Assembly (NCBI RefSeq): GCF_021018895.1
Contig: NC_079375.1
Coordinates: 14,469,492-14,533,491, forward strand
Origin: Seriola aureovittata
Lineage: Eukaryota > Chordata > Actinopteri > Carangiformes > Carangidae
Reading direction: 5' to 3'
DNA length: 64,000 nt
The position numbers and the translations under genes were made by a program. The notes beneath the pieces were generated by a model. That model had not been told where the DNA came from and made no database searches. It saw only the letters and a program-made list of their open reading frames with translations. How positions within the stretch are numbered: position 1 is the first letter of the stretch; the number at the start of each line of letters is the position of its first letter. Shown piece by piece: positions 19,363 to 42,320 of the stretch.

Positions 19363-19640
19363 GTTGTTTTCCGCCGACATACACAAAAAAAGTTGTCTTT
19401 CCAGGAAAAAAGAAACTGGTACAGCAAGCTTTCAAGGGGATTTGGCACCGTGAGGAGAGAGGAGGAGCATCGTGGTGGAGGAATGTCTCCTCTAACCACC
19501 ACCAAACTGTTTGCACCCCTCCGTGTACCGTGTCATACAACACTGCTGCCGCCGGGGGCGCTCTAACATAACATTTACTTGTTACTTTGCACAGGGCTGC
19601 TGCTGCTGTGAAGAAGGAGGCCGCAATTTAATGTTCGTCC
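19363..19640 (-). promoter_or_regulatory. prtfdc1 5' leader and probable core promoter
   Basis: Sequence just upstream of the first ATG is richer in CG than its surroundings (for example GCCGCCGGGGGCGCTC near 19550) and lacks a TATA box. It must contain the leader and likely the start of transcription. Exact start not visible. Confidence 0.45.
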
Positions 19641-20829
19641 AGGGGCCTGTGGGAATAAAAGGGGGCTGAGTTGCAAAATCCATGACAATTATTTATATTT
19701 TGTATAAGTTGATTTGTTTTATATGCAAAATCTTTATTTACACCTACTACCTTAAAACTCTTTCTTGTCAGACTTGTATTAATAGATCATTCATTTATCA
19801 ATATTTGAAAGACAGGAACATATGCCACAATGTTAGAATGAGAATGGTCTGCATCACTCACTCATTCACTCACTCATAGACAGAATAAGACAGAAAGAGA
19901 GATAAGCAGGACTATGTCATCACCAATACAAGACATAAGGGATGTTTTAGAGTTTTGCAAGGGCAACTGAAAACAGGGAAGAAGTGAAAAGCATAATACT
20001 GGCAGAATCGTTTCATTTCTGTTCCAATGAAAGTGATTGTTTGGTTATTGCAATCACAAAATTCCCAGTAGGCAAAAGGAGAACTTCAATTTCACACCTT
20101 TGTCACAAGGTTTTTCACAGATGTGTTAACATCGCCATCTTGTGGAGAGAGACAGACACCTCTGGCCCTCCTGTACACTGCTTTTGTTCTGATCAAATCA
20201 TTTTGTTCCTAATCTCATGTAATATTTCCATATTTTTGACACATAGAGCCTCTTGAACATTCTCAAACGTTGCCACACCTTCACTTCCAAAACAAGAGAA
20301 AAAAAAAAGATTTGCAGGACTGTAATTTAAGAAATCTAGATGCCACACCCAGTCTCACATGCACAACATAATCTGTGTCTGTGTGACAGTGTGTGAATGA
20401 GTGAATTCTAGATGAACCACCCAGGGACTCATGTGGTCAGTTAGTCCGGCAGCAGCAGTGGGGTCTGGGCTGTTGTGTCACTGCACATTAGAGCAGTCTG
20501 CTGGGCTCTGTTGAGAGGGGGAGACAAGGTGTCTGGGCCACCCACCCATGCTCCTCTACGGCAGCTGTAATTATAAACAGTGGTACAATGACAGCTGGGG
20601 AGGCAGATGTCAACAGCAACATTAGATTTCAATCAGCCTGCACAGTGCCATCACCTCAGAGGAATGAGGAGGTGTTGTAACAACACTGCATGATTTTTTT
20701 TATTTTTTTCTGAAAGCAGTTATTCTCTGTACAACTTATTTTAAAAGATGTTTTTGTTTTGCATGATAACGCAGCAGGCATGATGCTGGGATAATCACTG
20801 AGAAATGCTCCACAAGCCAGAAGATGTTT

Positions 20830-21080
20830 TTAGATGAAGTCTTGTCAGATTGTTTTTGATGCCCTCTCTGTTGGTGAGAGCAGGCTGGCTCCTTTGCTGC
20901 CCTCAGGGTGCAGGGGAGCAGTCTGGCTTTGGCATTTCACACTCGCTCAACAGTCAAGGCCTGTGACCGTCCGCAGACTTTACCGCCAACTGCTCCCTTA
21001 TACCCTCGCCCCTGTTGTTTGTCCAATTATGAATATTCACTTGCTGTGAAAGTAATTCTGTCAGACATGTAACTGTCCAG
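20830..21080. promoter_or_regulatory. Candidate conserved non-coding block
   Basis: Balanced composition ending in TGTCCAATTATGAATATTCA and GAAAGTAATTCTGTCAGACA, with homeodomain-type ATTA cores and a CCAAT box. No continuous family-like reading frame. Conservation is only suspected. Confidence 0.25.
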
Positions 21081-21240
21081 CCAGATAACGTCAGGGGTGT
21101 CGTTTGCAGTATTTCAGGGGAGGATCTTACAAAGACATGACAATTCTTCTTTTCTATCAGATTTTGATATTTGAAAAAAAAAAGTGTAAGAAGACCTAAA
21201 TTTTAGTATTTCTTTCTTTCCTTTTTCCTTTTGTGTTTCC

Positions 21241-21410
21241 AGAATCATTCCTTTGTGCCATAGACCTGCATTGTTAACCAAAAAAAAACACATCAATGAG
21301 CCACACCGTCGCACTGGGCAACATTCATTAGTAAGAATAATGGCACTGTAGTTTATTTTGAATTAATCCCACATATACCATCATGCTGCCAACAAGAGCA
21401 CCAAATGACA
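21241..21410 (+). repeat. Dispersed repeat family R1, copy 2
   Basis: Shares TTCCTTTGTGCCATAGACCT, ACACATCAATGAGCCACA, GGCACTGTAGTTTATTTTGA and ACATATACCATC with the other copies; shares its 3' end (AGAGCACCAAATG) with copy 3. Confidence 0.7.
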
Positions 21411-21445
21411 TTTTTAGGTTTTTTTTTATTTTTTTTATTTTAGAA

Positions 21446-21480
21446 ATGCATATCTTTATGTTTATTATAAAGATATGCAT
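21446..21480. repeat. Perfect hairpin, 14-bp stem, 7-nt loop
   Basis: ATGCATATCTTTAT (21446-21459) is exactly complementary to ATAAAGATATGCAT (21467-21480). The stem is AT-rich, and the element directly follows a T-rich run. Confidence 0.85.
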
Positions 21481-22679
21481 ATTATGCATTATTATAGATT
21501 TGCATTGTCAGCGGGAATGAATAGGCTTGGGTCAGAATGCCAGACAGAAAGTCTGAAAGTGTTGAGAGACAGAACAACACAATTTTTCTTTGTGTCTTTT
21601 TGTGGCATTTTTTGACAGTAATGTAAAGAATATCACTAACATTATCTTTTAATTAAAATGAATAGGTGGGGGAATATATCACTATGACCATGTGTTGCTT
21701 TATAAAACTATTCAGAATGTAAAAAAACAGCCTCAGTTTCAGATGGAGGTGGTTTTGAGTAGATTTAATTGGTAGTAAAAGTAAAAAAGAAAAAAAAAAC
21801 AGACCACATAAGTCTTAAATTTAAACGCAATGATGAAAGTTGCCAATCTCCCCAAAAAACAAAACAGTGATGTCTGTCAGTCAACACAAAAAAAATGGAC
21901 TAACACTGTTTTGAAGTGACTTCCTCTCTTTTTTCTTTCTTTGGGCGATGGTAATGTTGCAAAAGACAACATCCTTTCAACGTTACCTAAACCTGATATT
22001 AACATAGTGTGTATGTATGTGTTTTTTTTGTGTGTTTGTCTCAGTGCATATACACTATGCTTGACAACAGCCATTCTGGAAGGAAAAATCACACACAGCT
22101 GTAAAAGGGGGGATGTCTGCTGGCGGTCACTAACCTTGGTTGACTTTCAGTTATCACTACAGTGACGGTGATTACCGTCGTGCCACTGTTGCATTCGTGT
22201 GATGGTGAGTTTTTGCCCTCTCGTAAACTCCACAAAAAAAACTCTGCTGATGTATGGTCTCGCTGTATGACATATCATTTTTAATGTGTTGAAAACCCTT
22301 TCCAACAAAGCAAGTCAAGCACAATGGTGCACATAAACACATGTTGAAAGTTCATGAGCTAATTCACAAGAGTAGGAAAGCAAAAAGTAATAGCCTACAT
22401 TAAGCATAACAATAAAAAAAACAACAAAATACAAAAAACAAATAGGCCACACAACATAAAAAGTGTCTATAAACAAGGTTAGACTGCTCAGAAAACACAT
22501 TATTTGACATAATGACTTGTCCCTTTTTTAGTGCTTAATGGTTAACATTTACAATCTTCATAAATGTTTGATACTGAAAAAAAATCAGTCTGATAGTACT
22601 GAGACAAGCATGAATTCAAATGTCTACATTTGTTTTGGTGTCAAGTCTAGGGTAACTAAAGCAGTACCAGCAGAATAAC

Positions 22680-24085
22680 ATATTGATTTATTTGTAAATA
22701 AACACCCAGAAGAGGACACGATTCAACAAAATGTGGAACGTAACATTATCTTTACATTTACAAGTGTCCTCAGCTGAGCAGCAGTTCAGGTGCATCCAGA
22801 TGCGTCTTTCATGGCGATGATCAGTGACTCAATGCTACAGGATCCACTGTGTAAGCACGTAAAACTCTATTAACATAATGACTTCCCTGTTTAAGTGGAT
22901 TGTGGTTCATGTACTGAAAAACAAACTCAGTTACAGATGTCCTTGACAAACTTTCTTTTTTGTAGAAAGTGATATTTCTTCTCATATTTCTTTCAGTGAG
23001 ACAGCATCATTCACTTGATTGTAGCACCAGAGCTAAATGACAAAGGATGGTGGTTTAAATGAGTGGAAAAAGAAATAATGTTGTTTATATGTGATGAAAT
23101 TATATTTTAAACCTGGCTCCATGTTGACACACTTTCCTTGACAGACATGTTTTGGTTACATCAGCATTTTGGCATTGTCAAAAACCTTTCTTCTGCAGTG
23201 GTGATGGTGGAAAAACGATGAAAATATCGTTAAGGATTCAAGTAAATTAAAAACAGAAAAAGACAAAATTCCTGTTTTTCTCATTGCAATTCGGTGACTG
23301 TCACTCTACCAATATGCTGTAGAACCAAAACCAACAAGGTGTAAAATAATTAGTTTAAAGTTGATATATCCTCCGTCTTAATGAATGATGTCAAGCTTGT
23401 CCGATTTGATGACAAGTATTTATTTATTGTTTTACAGATAACATACTTCACAGGGTTACCTTAGAGGTAAAATCTCCTGACAGAACTCTGTTTTGACTCG
23501 TCGGAGACAGAGGGGAAGATGAACATACTTTTATCAAGCACACATTGTAAACAACTGAGCAATATTTAAGTCTAAATGGCGTACCATAGAATAGGTGAGA
23601 GACAACAAAATGTAAGTAGGAAGATGTGCCTCTTGCTTGCAAAGACAAAAGTTTCATTTTTACAAAACAAATAATGGTCGCTGACATTTTTTCTACTTTT
23701 TTTTTAAGTGGCTGAGAGGTAGAATGAAGTATTTTCAGTTAAAACCAATGATTTGATTTTCATTACTTTATCATATCATTTCATCATAATGAGTGAAAAC
23801 ATTATGAGTGAATAAGTAACCCCAGCCCTCTGAATATAATGTGAAATCTGTACAAATGTTGCCATTGTTCACGGTATTGTTTTGATTTTTATTGTGAAAC
23901 TCTTTGTTTGTATCCCAAATGTCCAACGTTATAAGCAGAGGAAATATTTTAAATTTTTTTTAGTTAGGATTTCACAGTAACTCTCCAAACCGTGAGACAG
24001 TGAATTCCTTTTTTAATACTGTGAATAGCAAGGTCAGTCCATGTTTTTTTGTGTGTGTGTGGATGAGGTGTAGAGATGGATATAT
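22680..24085 (-). other. pbx1: pbx1 3' untranslated region (extent uncertain)
   Basis: AT-rich, no coding frame. Candidate AATAAA signals on the minus strand lie at 23888-23893, 23423-23428, 23419-23424 and 22687-22692. Mammalian PBX1 has a long 3' UTR, so a distal site is plausible. Confidence 0.4.
23888..23893 (-). terminator. pbx1 proximal polyadenylation signal AATAAA (candidate)
   Basis: First AATAAA after the stop codon, about 190 nt downstream. Further signals follow at 23423 and 22687, so alternative polyadenylation is possible. Confidence 0.35.
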
Positions 24086-34236
<10,151 letters not shown>

Positions 34237-35801
34237 CTAATTTGTGTCCTTAATGATTCACTTTTAAGGTGAACAAAGTGACTGAATAACAAGGCAGAGG
34301 AATTTAACAATGGCTGAAAGAGATTCTTAACTATTTCTTCCGCTCCAGCCTGAAATATGGCCGTTGCTTTAATAGTTCAAGCCTGCGCCATAAAAACCTG
34401 CAGCCTCACAGAGGCTGGCAGCTACGTAGGACCATAAAACTATCATTTCATCGATTTTGACTATCATTTCATGTGAAAAAAATTAACACAGCCTTCCACC
34501 ACAGTTCATCTTTCATTGCTTCCCTTATGCTCAGACTATGTTTAGTTTCTGGCTGATGGCTTTATTATCTTGTCAGATGTTGTCTACAAAGCAAACCAAA
34601 CTAATGATGCAAAGTGTAACACAGTATGTTAATGCAAAGATACGTTGTCTCAAATGAATGAGTCATGGAGATTAAAGAATTTGAACTAAATCAAACAGTT
34701 CCGCTACATGAAGAAGCACAAATTGGAAATCTGATGACTACTTATATAAAAATAGCAAAGAATAGAAAAGCTTAAAAGGTTCTGAATTCACTGTCATTGG
34801 ATTTTTAATCATTTGGATTATGTATTTTAACACTCATGACATTAGTAAAACACTGAGCATTAATATTTTTTTCTCATCTCAGCATCAGGCTGGATGTGCA
34901 GGATTTTGGATCGTCTCTCCACATATCTTACAAATAACAACTGAATCAGCGTTCTGCTGCCACACCTGTGGTCCCAGGGCAGCATTCACAGTGTTGTAAT
35001 CTTACATTTAACAGGACTAAGGATGTTTTTACAACTGATAGTAAGGTGTGTTTGAACGCTTGTTTGGGGATTTGAACCTACACTGAGTCTTCACACACCT
35101 ACATGGGATCTGCTCCCATGGTGTAAAGAGTGGAGTGTAAACATAACACAGACAGGCCTGCTGAGATGGACATGCACAAACAAAGTACACACAAAACCAG
35201 ACTCATCCGTGCACACGTTCACACACAAATGCGTTCATGCCAAAACTATACACTGCTGACACTTTCAATAATACTATTTTTTAAACTATATTCTAGTGTA
35301 TAAAACATACAGATGTTTCACCATGATTTTTTATCTAGGATCAGCTGTACTGCCCTGCCTCTTTCTGCCACCAGAAGGCTCCCTCGGTAAAGCAGCAGAG
35401 CGTCCTGCTTTTCTCAGAGGTGCTGAAAACAGCCGACCAGGTGCAGCCCTCCATTCCATCCACTGTCTTCAAGGACAAAGACAAAGCTCACACTGCCACC
35501 ACATTTTTCATACACGTTTTAATCTACGTGTCTATCAAAATGTTTCAGGGGGGGACAATCCAATAGTGCATACTGTGTGTGTCTCTTTCATGATGACTGT
35601 AGACAGTGAGGGTAAATGACAGGTTGTGTGACAGAGCAGTAAAGCCATATTGCAGCCCCACAGTCTCCGGTCACGGCGACGGCTCTTTTGTAATGAGGAT
35701 GTAAGGTTGAGTCGCCCTGTGACCTTTCTGGTGAGCAGGGGGTCCAGATGGATTCCTGGGGCAGCGTGGGGAGCTTGTCTACCCTAGTCCTCCTCTTTTC
35801 A

Positions 35802-35831
35802 ACCCCACCACCCCCAACCCCCCACCCCATC
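35802..35831 (-). other. G-run cluster on the pbx1 sense strand (G-quadruplex candidate)
   Basis: The + strand reads CCCC/CCCCC blocks separated by 2-3 bases, so the pbx1 pre-mRNA has four or more G-runs. Confidence 0.6.
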
Positions 35832-35985
35832 CCTTTTCCTTTCCTCTCTTTTTCTCCTCCTGCAATAACATCATCCATTCCCATCAGCTCCAACACGTGA
35901 GCAAGCTCAGCTCAAGAGGCAAATGTCAATGGCTATCAGACGGCTGGAAAAGGTCAGGAGTTCAGATGGGGAGCAGATGCATGTG

Positions 35986-35988
<3 letters not shown>

Positions 35989-36039
<51 letters not shown>

Positions 36040-36043
36040 TGTG
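35989..36043. repeat. (GT)n microsatellite
   Basis: About 27 units, interrupted once by A near the right end. Confidence 0.95.
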
Positions 36044-36683
36044 GGCGCATGTGCACATGTGCAGGTAGATGAATATGTGGATATTTGTCATGTGAATCAC
36101 ACCAGCGGGAAATTATAACACTCACCAATTTGATACTGACAAAATAGTGGCACATCCCAACCAGAGGGGGAATCTAATGAGCCTAAGAGTGATTTATTCA
36201 TTCCCTCCAAGTCCCCGAGTGCACAACTAAAAGCATGAAATGGATTAAATAAATACAATTAATAAGGAAAATCAAACAAATTCACTGTGCTGTGGCATAA
36301 TTACCCTAACCACAGCCATCAGCTTTATTTATTTCTGTTCAGTAATAGCAATGAAATTGATTAGACCTCAATGCCAGTCGTTGTGAACTCTGCAACCATG
36401 GACTATACATTAACATAATCACCTGACAGAGGGAAGTGCCCTCTATTACAATACATCACATGCTCCCAACACTTGTACAATAACACCAAAAACCTTTTAT
36501 ACACACTTTCTAGTCTATTGCTGCAACAAAGGCATGGAGTCCATACTGCTCTGCGATTCTCTTATTCCATGGACAGTCACAGATTAGTATCTATAAAAGG
36601 AAGATGGCCATCATCTCATCTTGATCATTACCGACAGACTTAATTGAACAATGAGAGGACACAATTCCCCTCTCTGTCGCTTC

Positions 36684-36716
36684 CTCCCTCCCTCCCTCCC
36701 TCCCTCCCTCCCTCCT
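36684..36716. repeat. (CCCT)n tetranucleotide repeat
   Basis: About eight CCCT units in a longer pyrimidine tract extending to about 36743. Confidence 0.95.
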
Positions 36717-37577
36717 TCCTCCTCTCTTCTTCTTTCCTTTCCTTTGTGCACACTCTTGTATAATTCCTTCCCTGAGATGTGGGGCACTAAACCCAAAAAG
36801 GCAAGGCATAAAAAATGAATACGTATCATAAACAATCCTTGAGCTGTTTCCTGAATAATAAATGGGATTCTAAGAATAAGCCTTTGTTTTGGTTATTGAC
36901 AAAATTAATTTCTGCTGTTTTACTTCCTTAAGAGCTGGCTCATGCCCATCGCCACACTGCCTGCTGTTTGCAGACAACTGCAGTGTAAATAAACACGACG
37001 ATTAAGCCACCCACTCGTACAGGGAGAATCAAGGTGCGCACACACAAACACACAGCACAAACATGCACTTTGTGCACAAATGTAAGAACTCATATAGGCG
37101 CACACACACAGGAAAAATACACAGCTATGCATATTGGCAGACTACCCTGAGCACCCAGCCTGGCGCCCTGCGAGTGCTTTTAAATGAAAACATGTTTAAT
37201 TAATGATGTTGAAGTATTCTGTCACAATTAGGAAGATTTACGGTCAAACAAGGCAGCAGCGATGTCCCTGACAGCCATGATGAAAGTTTACCCTTCTTGC
37301 CTCTGACTGGCAGCTAGCAGCCAACACTGGACTGGATCCATTTCCCATCAATACAGTAATGCAATACACTCCGCAGCACTGTGGTCTATATATATGTGTT
37401 TGTGTGTGCGTGCACGCACGTGTCCTTTCTTGCCTTGCTCTTGTCCACATCACATGACCCCAGAGAGGGCCTGGCAGTGGTTGTGCTCTCTATTGATTGT
37501 GTGGGCACACGTCATCTAGGGTTTCAGCAGTTAATAAATCAGGCCTGCTCCTGACACAACCATGGATGTGTGTATAC

Positions 37578-37582
<5 letters not shown>

Positions 37583-37657
<75 letters not shown>
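37583..37657. repeat. (GT)n microsatellite, interrupted
   Basis: About 37 units with one phase break (GG near 37618). Confidence 0.95.
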
Positions 37658-37659
<2 letters not shown>

Positions 37660-37888
37660 CCTGTCACAGACCAGTCAGCAGGAGTGAAAGCGACAGCCAC
37701 ATGATAATGTAACATCACCACCATTCATCCCTGCCACACAGCATTCTGAGACAAAACAACAACAACCAGGAACCTGAAAAAAGCAGCGTGATTTACAGCA
37801 GACATGACAAGTATCACTAATACAAATCCTCCCCTCCCCGCTCCTTCAAGGAGTTCAGCATCCAGCTCTCATCTGCATTTGATACAAG

Positions 37889-38300
37889 CCCAATAAAGCA
37901 GTCTTCATAAGATGCAGCACTGTTCCATATTTCACACTGACCCAGACGGTAGGGGTAAACTACAGTACTAAGCAATGCTATCATCATTACTGAGAGCACT
38001 AAATGAATATTATGTTGCGTTATATCCAGTTTACTGTATATGTGCTCATTTCTACTGAATTAAATCAGGGCTTCAATAAAGAGAATACAATCATTATGAA
38101 ATTTGTAATTGGAGATCTCTATAAAGTCTATACTGTCAAAATAATTGCTATATTCTAAATATTGTGTTATTTTAAAAAGTAAAATGGTCTTTACTGTTTT
38201 TTTTTAATTAACTGTAGCTGAAAGCTGAATTTGTGGTCAATCCATGAACTCATGGAGGCCTAAATTATTCTCTCAAGCACCAGATAATGAAAAGCTGTTA
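37889..38300 (+). repeat. Direct duplication, unit A
   Basis: About 410 bp that align over their whole length with 39289-39692 at roughly 75-80%. Shared blocks include GTAGGGGTAAAC, ATCATTACTGAGA, CTCATTTCTACTGAATT and CACCAGATAATG. Confidence 0.85.
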
Positions 38301-38869
38301 AAGGAGTACTCAACCACATTACCAACAGCCCAACTCGGTCAGCGACAGTTCAGTCAGAGGCAGGTTTTTATGCCAGTAGCAGCTAACACAGCAGCAGAGA
38401 TGAGGATTGATTCTGCAGAGGTCTGGTAAATTCACTTCTTTGAAACTCCACACTCCCTCATTTATTTATTTTTTTCATTTTCAAACTTGTAGTCTTCGGC
38501 ACCAACCACCACTGACATAAGTGACATCACTTGAGTCAATTTATCAGATTTTACTCAGCTCCCTTTAGGCTTCATGCAACTTTTTTCACACATGCAGTAG
38601 TACTCCCCAACATCTGTGAACACACACCGAAGTATTAAATTGGTTGAGTTTACCTTTTAAATGTTTTCCAGACACAAGCAGCCAAACAAGAACTTTATCT
38701 AAATAAAATTAAACCTAAAAATGGCTCAAGTTGGGATATAACAATTTCTTAATTTGCGTATGTAAACACACACTGAGTTGGAGTGAGCTTCGAAATTAAA
38801 ACATGTCACATAACTCTCTAGTACAAGATGTAATCCAGAAACTGTCTGTTCAAAAAGAATGAGGCCTCA

Positions 38870-39185
38870 TTTAATGATTATTTCCATATTGATTAATCAT
38901 TCAATTACTTTCCTGATTAATCAGTCAATTGTTTAGTCTATAAAATGTAAGAAAATGGTGGAAAATGTATATCACATTTAACTAAAGCCTAAACCGATTG
39001 TCTTATATGATATAGTTTGTTTGGTTTTTTTTTTGGTCTTTTTTGCAAATACCAGTCCCAAACCTGAAAATATTCCATTTATTATCACATAAGACAATGA
39101 AAAGCAGTCAGTTGGGAAGTTGGAGCAAGGTCACATTTGCTTTAAAAAATAACAATCAATTAACTAGTTATTTGAGCTCTTAAGA
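38870..39185. repeat. Dispersed repeat family R4, copy
   Basis: Starts with TTAATGATTATTTCCATATT, GATTAATCATTCAATTA and TGTTTAGTCTATAAAATGT, ending CAATCAATTAACTAGTTATT. It sits between the two units of the direct duplication. Confidence 0.75.
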
Positions 39186-39288
39186 GGAGTATGAATCTTC
39201 CAGCTTCCGATGTTTTCAATTTTCAATGGTGTTAGGGACATATTTTGGTTGAAACCAAAAAAGTACTGAGATTCAAAACTCAGCCCTA

Positions 39289-39692
39289 CCAAAGAAGCAA
39301 TCATCATAATGCCGCACTGTGCCATATTTCATGCTGACCCACACAGTAGGGGTAAACGACAGTGCTAAACAACGCTATTATCATTACTGAGAACGCTGAA
39401 TGACTATTATGTTGCATTATATCCAATTTACTGTATACCTGCTCATTTCTACTGAATTGAATCTGGGCTTTAATAAAGAAAGCACAATTATTATGATATT
39501 TCTAATCATAGCTCACTATGAAATCTGTGTCACGAAATCTGTTATTATATTCTCAACATTGTATAGTTTAAATTGTCTTAAAATGTTCTGTACTGTGAGC
39601 TGAGAGCTAAATTTGTGGTCTATCTATGAACTCATGGGAAACTTTCTCAGGCCCAAAATGTTCTCTCCATCACCAGATAATGGGAAGCTGTA
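39289..39692 (+). repeat. Direct duplication, unit B
   Basis: Second copy of the unit at 37889-38300, same orientation, offset 1.4 kb. Landmarks: GTAGGGGTAAACGACAG, TATCATTACTGAGAACG, CTCATTTCTACTGAATTG, CACCAGATAATGG. Confidence 0.85.
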
Positions 39693-40239
39693 CAGCCTCA
39701 GTACACAAGGGCATAGTCATAAAGTACCTCTAAAACAGCTTTATGTTTTATCAGCCATCTCGAGTATCATGTGCAGAAAGGGGGCAGAGCAGGAGTGTCG
39801 TATCTGACACTGGGTGGGGGGATGGGGGATACCAAGGACAAGGAAAAACACCAAAGAAATACTGGAGGGACAGGCAGAGACGAGGAGATGTGGATGGTAC
39901 AGGCAAGGAGGGAAGAGAGTGATGGAGGAAGAATGAAAGGCGAAAAATAGAAATGGAATAGGAAAGCGAGGTGTCAATTAAAAAAATGAACCCCAGTGCA
40001 TTTGGAAGGTGACAGCTGGTGGGAGACGAGCTGACAGGCGTCACATTAGGCGGATTTGGTGGCCGCTCCCCTCGTCCCCTCCTTTTTTTTAATCATTTTT
40101 TTCCCTCCTCTCCCTCTGTCTCTCTCCCTCTCTGGCTTTCTCCACTGGCGATCGGTAGTTTCTCATGCGGCAGTGGTGGCGGCGGCGGCAAGCGAGGCAA
40201 GAACTCAGCTTGGTGTTTTTCAGAACAAGTTCCCCCTGC

Positions 40240-40460
40240 AGCTACTCCTAATAACGGTAATTATCGTCATCATCTGAGGCTTAAGCAGGCCAGTTTGAGG
40301 CCTGAGGGGCTGGCCTGATAATGAGGCAGCCAGCGCCAGAGGAGAAGACCATTCAGAGCACCGCCCTGCCACCAAAGCAGAGCACTCCCATTTAAAAGCC
40401 TTCATTAAAATAATTCATTATTCAAAACAGACAATACATTAGCCCCCTGGCTGTCAGTCT
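40240..40460. promoter_or_regulatory. Candidate conserved non-coding element
   Basis: Mixed-composition block with GGTAATTATCGTCATCAT, GGCCTGATAATGAGGCAG and AAAATAATTCATTATTCAAA. The density of ATTA cores with GC-balanced flanks is typical of developmental enhancers. Conservation not tested. Confidence 0.3.
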
Positions 40461-41639
40461 TTCTTAAGGTGTCTTAAAATATATATCTTCTTGATTGAAT
40501 CAAACTCATGCTCAGCCCATGCAGTTCCAACAGCTCCAGGCTGCATCAGAAACCACGTTGGCTGAATAACTGAGGAGAAGTCACAAGCTTGTGGAGCAGC
40601 GAGCCGCACAGTTGGCCCGCTAGCCCGAGAGACAAAGACAGCTCTATGGAGAGAGGACCACGCGTGGGAAAACACAGAGTAAACAAATGACCGATCACAC
40701 AGACTTTTAGATGAAGCTGGGGCAGTTGACAGTGAACAGGTGACAGGAAGGTCCCCAGGATATGAATCTGGGATGTTGCAGCTACATAGTCAGGATCTCA
40801 AGCGGCTAGTATTCCTCAGCAGAACACTGGAGAGTTTCAGCTCTCCTTTCAACTCTCCAATGGCCTGTAACTTTCCAAAATCAACTGTCTAAAATTCACA
40901 CCCATTTCAGCCATAGAAACACTTTTGTTTGGCGGTAAGACCCGTCACATAAAATTCTTTTTGAGCACTGCCAGACTTAGAGCTTAGTTTTATTTTTTGC
41001 AAATAGCCAAATAATTGGACAAACAGTAGCCAATCTTGGCCAAAAAAAACAGAGTACAAACCTATCCAGCTGGTGTGTGTATGTGTGTGTGTGACTGCAC
41101 ACACTAGATTAGTAAAAAAGTGTAATCCATGACAATATACCTCACACTCCTCACACAGGAATCTTTATTAAAAGTTATGATTTAGATCAGGAAATATTTG
41201 ATGAAAGAATAAGTAAACAAGATGAGAATCTGGACATTCAATGCCCAGTCCAAAGCTCTGGAGGTTAGTTGTAGAAGTGTTTAGTCATTTGCCATAGAAA
41301 AAAAACCCCTCAGATATTATTGCAGATAATCTTAACAAGACTTCCTTAGCGTATCAAATTTGTCATCTACTTTTCCACAAATAAATGCCAGCCTCTAATA
41401 ATCAAATGACAGCGAGCGTAGTGATGCTGTCCCGGGCAACAGTTGGTGAGGAGGTGACGTGTGAAGCCTTCGGAGTCAGGAGGAGATGGTCCGTGACAGT
41501 GAGCGTCCTGCCCTAACTGTTACCCTACAAGCCCTCCCTACGCACCAGGACAAGACATGAAACAAGAGGTCCGTTAACACAATCCTCCTCAAGTCCCCGT
41601 GGTGTGTATTCCTGTGCATGGCACATTTCATAAGGCTCC

Positions 41640-41745
41640 GCTCTTTGACTGGTGATGAGTTTATGCGAAGGTAATTAACAGTAATTAATCCTTAATTACA
41701 GCAATTAGCAGAGTCGCAGTAAATTAAGCCACATCTGGAGGCACG
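41640..41745. promoter_or_regulatory. Candidate conserved non-coding element
   Basis: Contains GGTAATTAACAGTAATTAAT, CCTTAATTACAGCAATTAGC and GTAAATTAAGCCACATCTGG: at least five TAATTA/TTAATTA homeodomain cores in 100 bp. Confidence 0.35.
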
Positions 41746-42294
41746 GAGCAGGGATAGACTGGAAGTAGGGGTGGGTTTTTTGACAAGGGGGGAGGCACAG
41801 GGACCATGTGACCGCGCTTGTTTAGGTCTACCTGGTTGTCCAGGTTGCCGTCCCTGCTCCAGGCGGTCTGTTGGGAGGTGTGATACACTGTGTGATCTCA
41901 GAGGTGGGTGATGGGGCAGGGTCTGATGAACACAGAGGCCTGAGAGAGGAGGTTCATTTCTGAACAAAATTGTTTCATCTCAGGGAGAAAGGGTCCCTTA
42001 AGCTACCATGCAAGGACACCCACCATATGGCCACTCATAGACAATAGTGCTTGTGGTTCTGCTTCGCTGTGCTCGGCTTCACTCGACAACATGTGAACAT
42101 GCGTTTTACACAACGTTGCTAGAAAGAAAAGCTGGCTTGCAGTGTGCCTCTCTGGAAGATCAAAACTACACACACTCTTTAGAGGGTAAAACACAGAGAG
42201 CAGAAACACACACAGATGCTGCTGGTACATTATTATTATTCTGTAAAGAGACCATTCAGAGTCACGTGGTTCAGTCTGTACTACCCTCTACTAT

Positions 42295-42320
42295 AAAAAA
42301 AAAAAAAAAAAAAAAAAAAA
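42295..42320 (+). repeat. Poly(A) run, 26 A
   Basis: Uninterrupted A run. Could be the tail of a degraded retro-insertion, but no recognisable body precedes it. Confidence 0.9.

Larger units (their letters stand above)
19641..22680. other. Intergenic region between pbx1 3' end and prtfdc1 promoter
   Basis: No exon recognised. It holds an R1 repeat copy (21241-21410), a perfect 14-bp hairpin (21446-21480) and two mixed-composition blocks (20430-20690, 20830-21080) that look less neutral than their surroundings. Confidence 0.55.

Noticed and set aside
21446..21480. microRNA precursor
   Set aside because: The stem is only 14 bp and AT-rich, too short for a pre-miRNA of about 22-bp arms.
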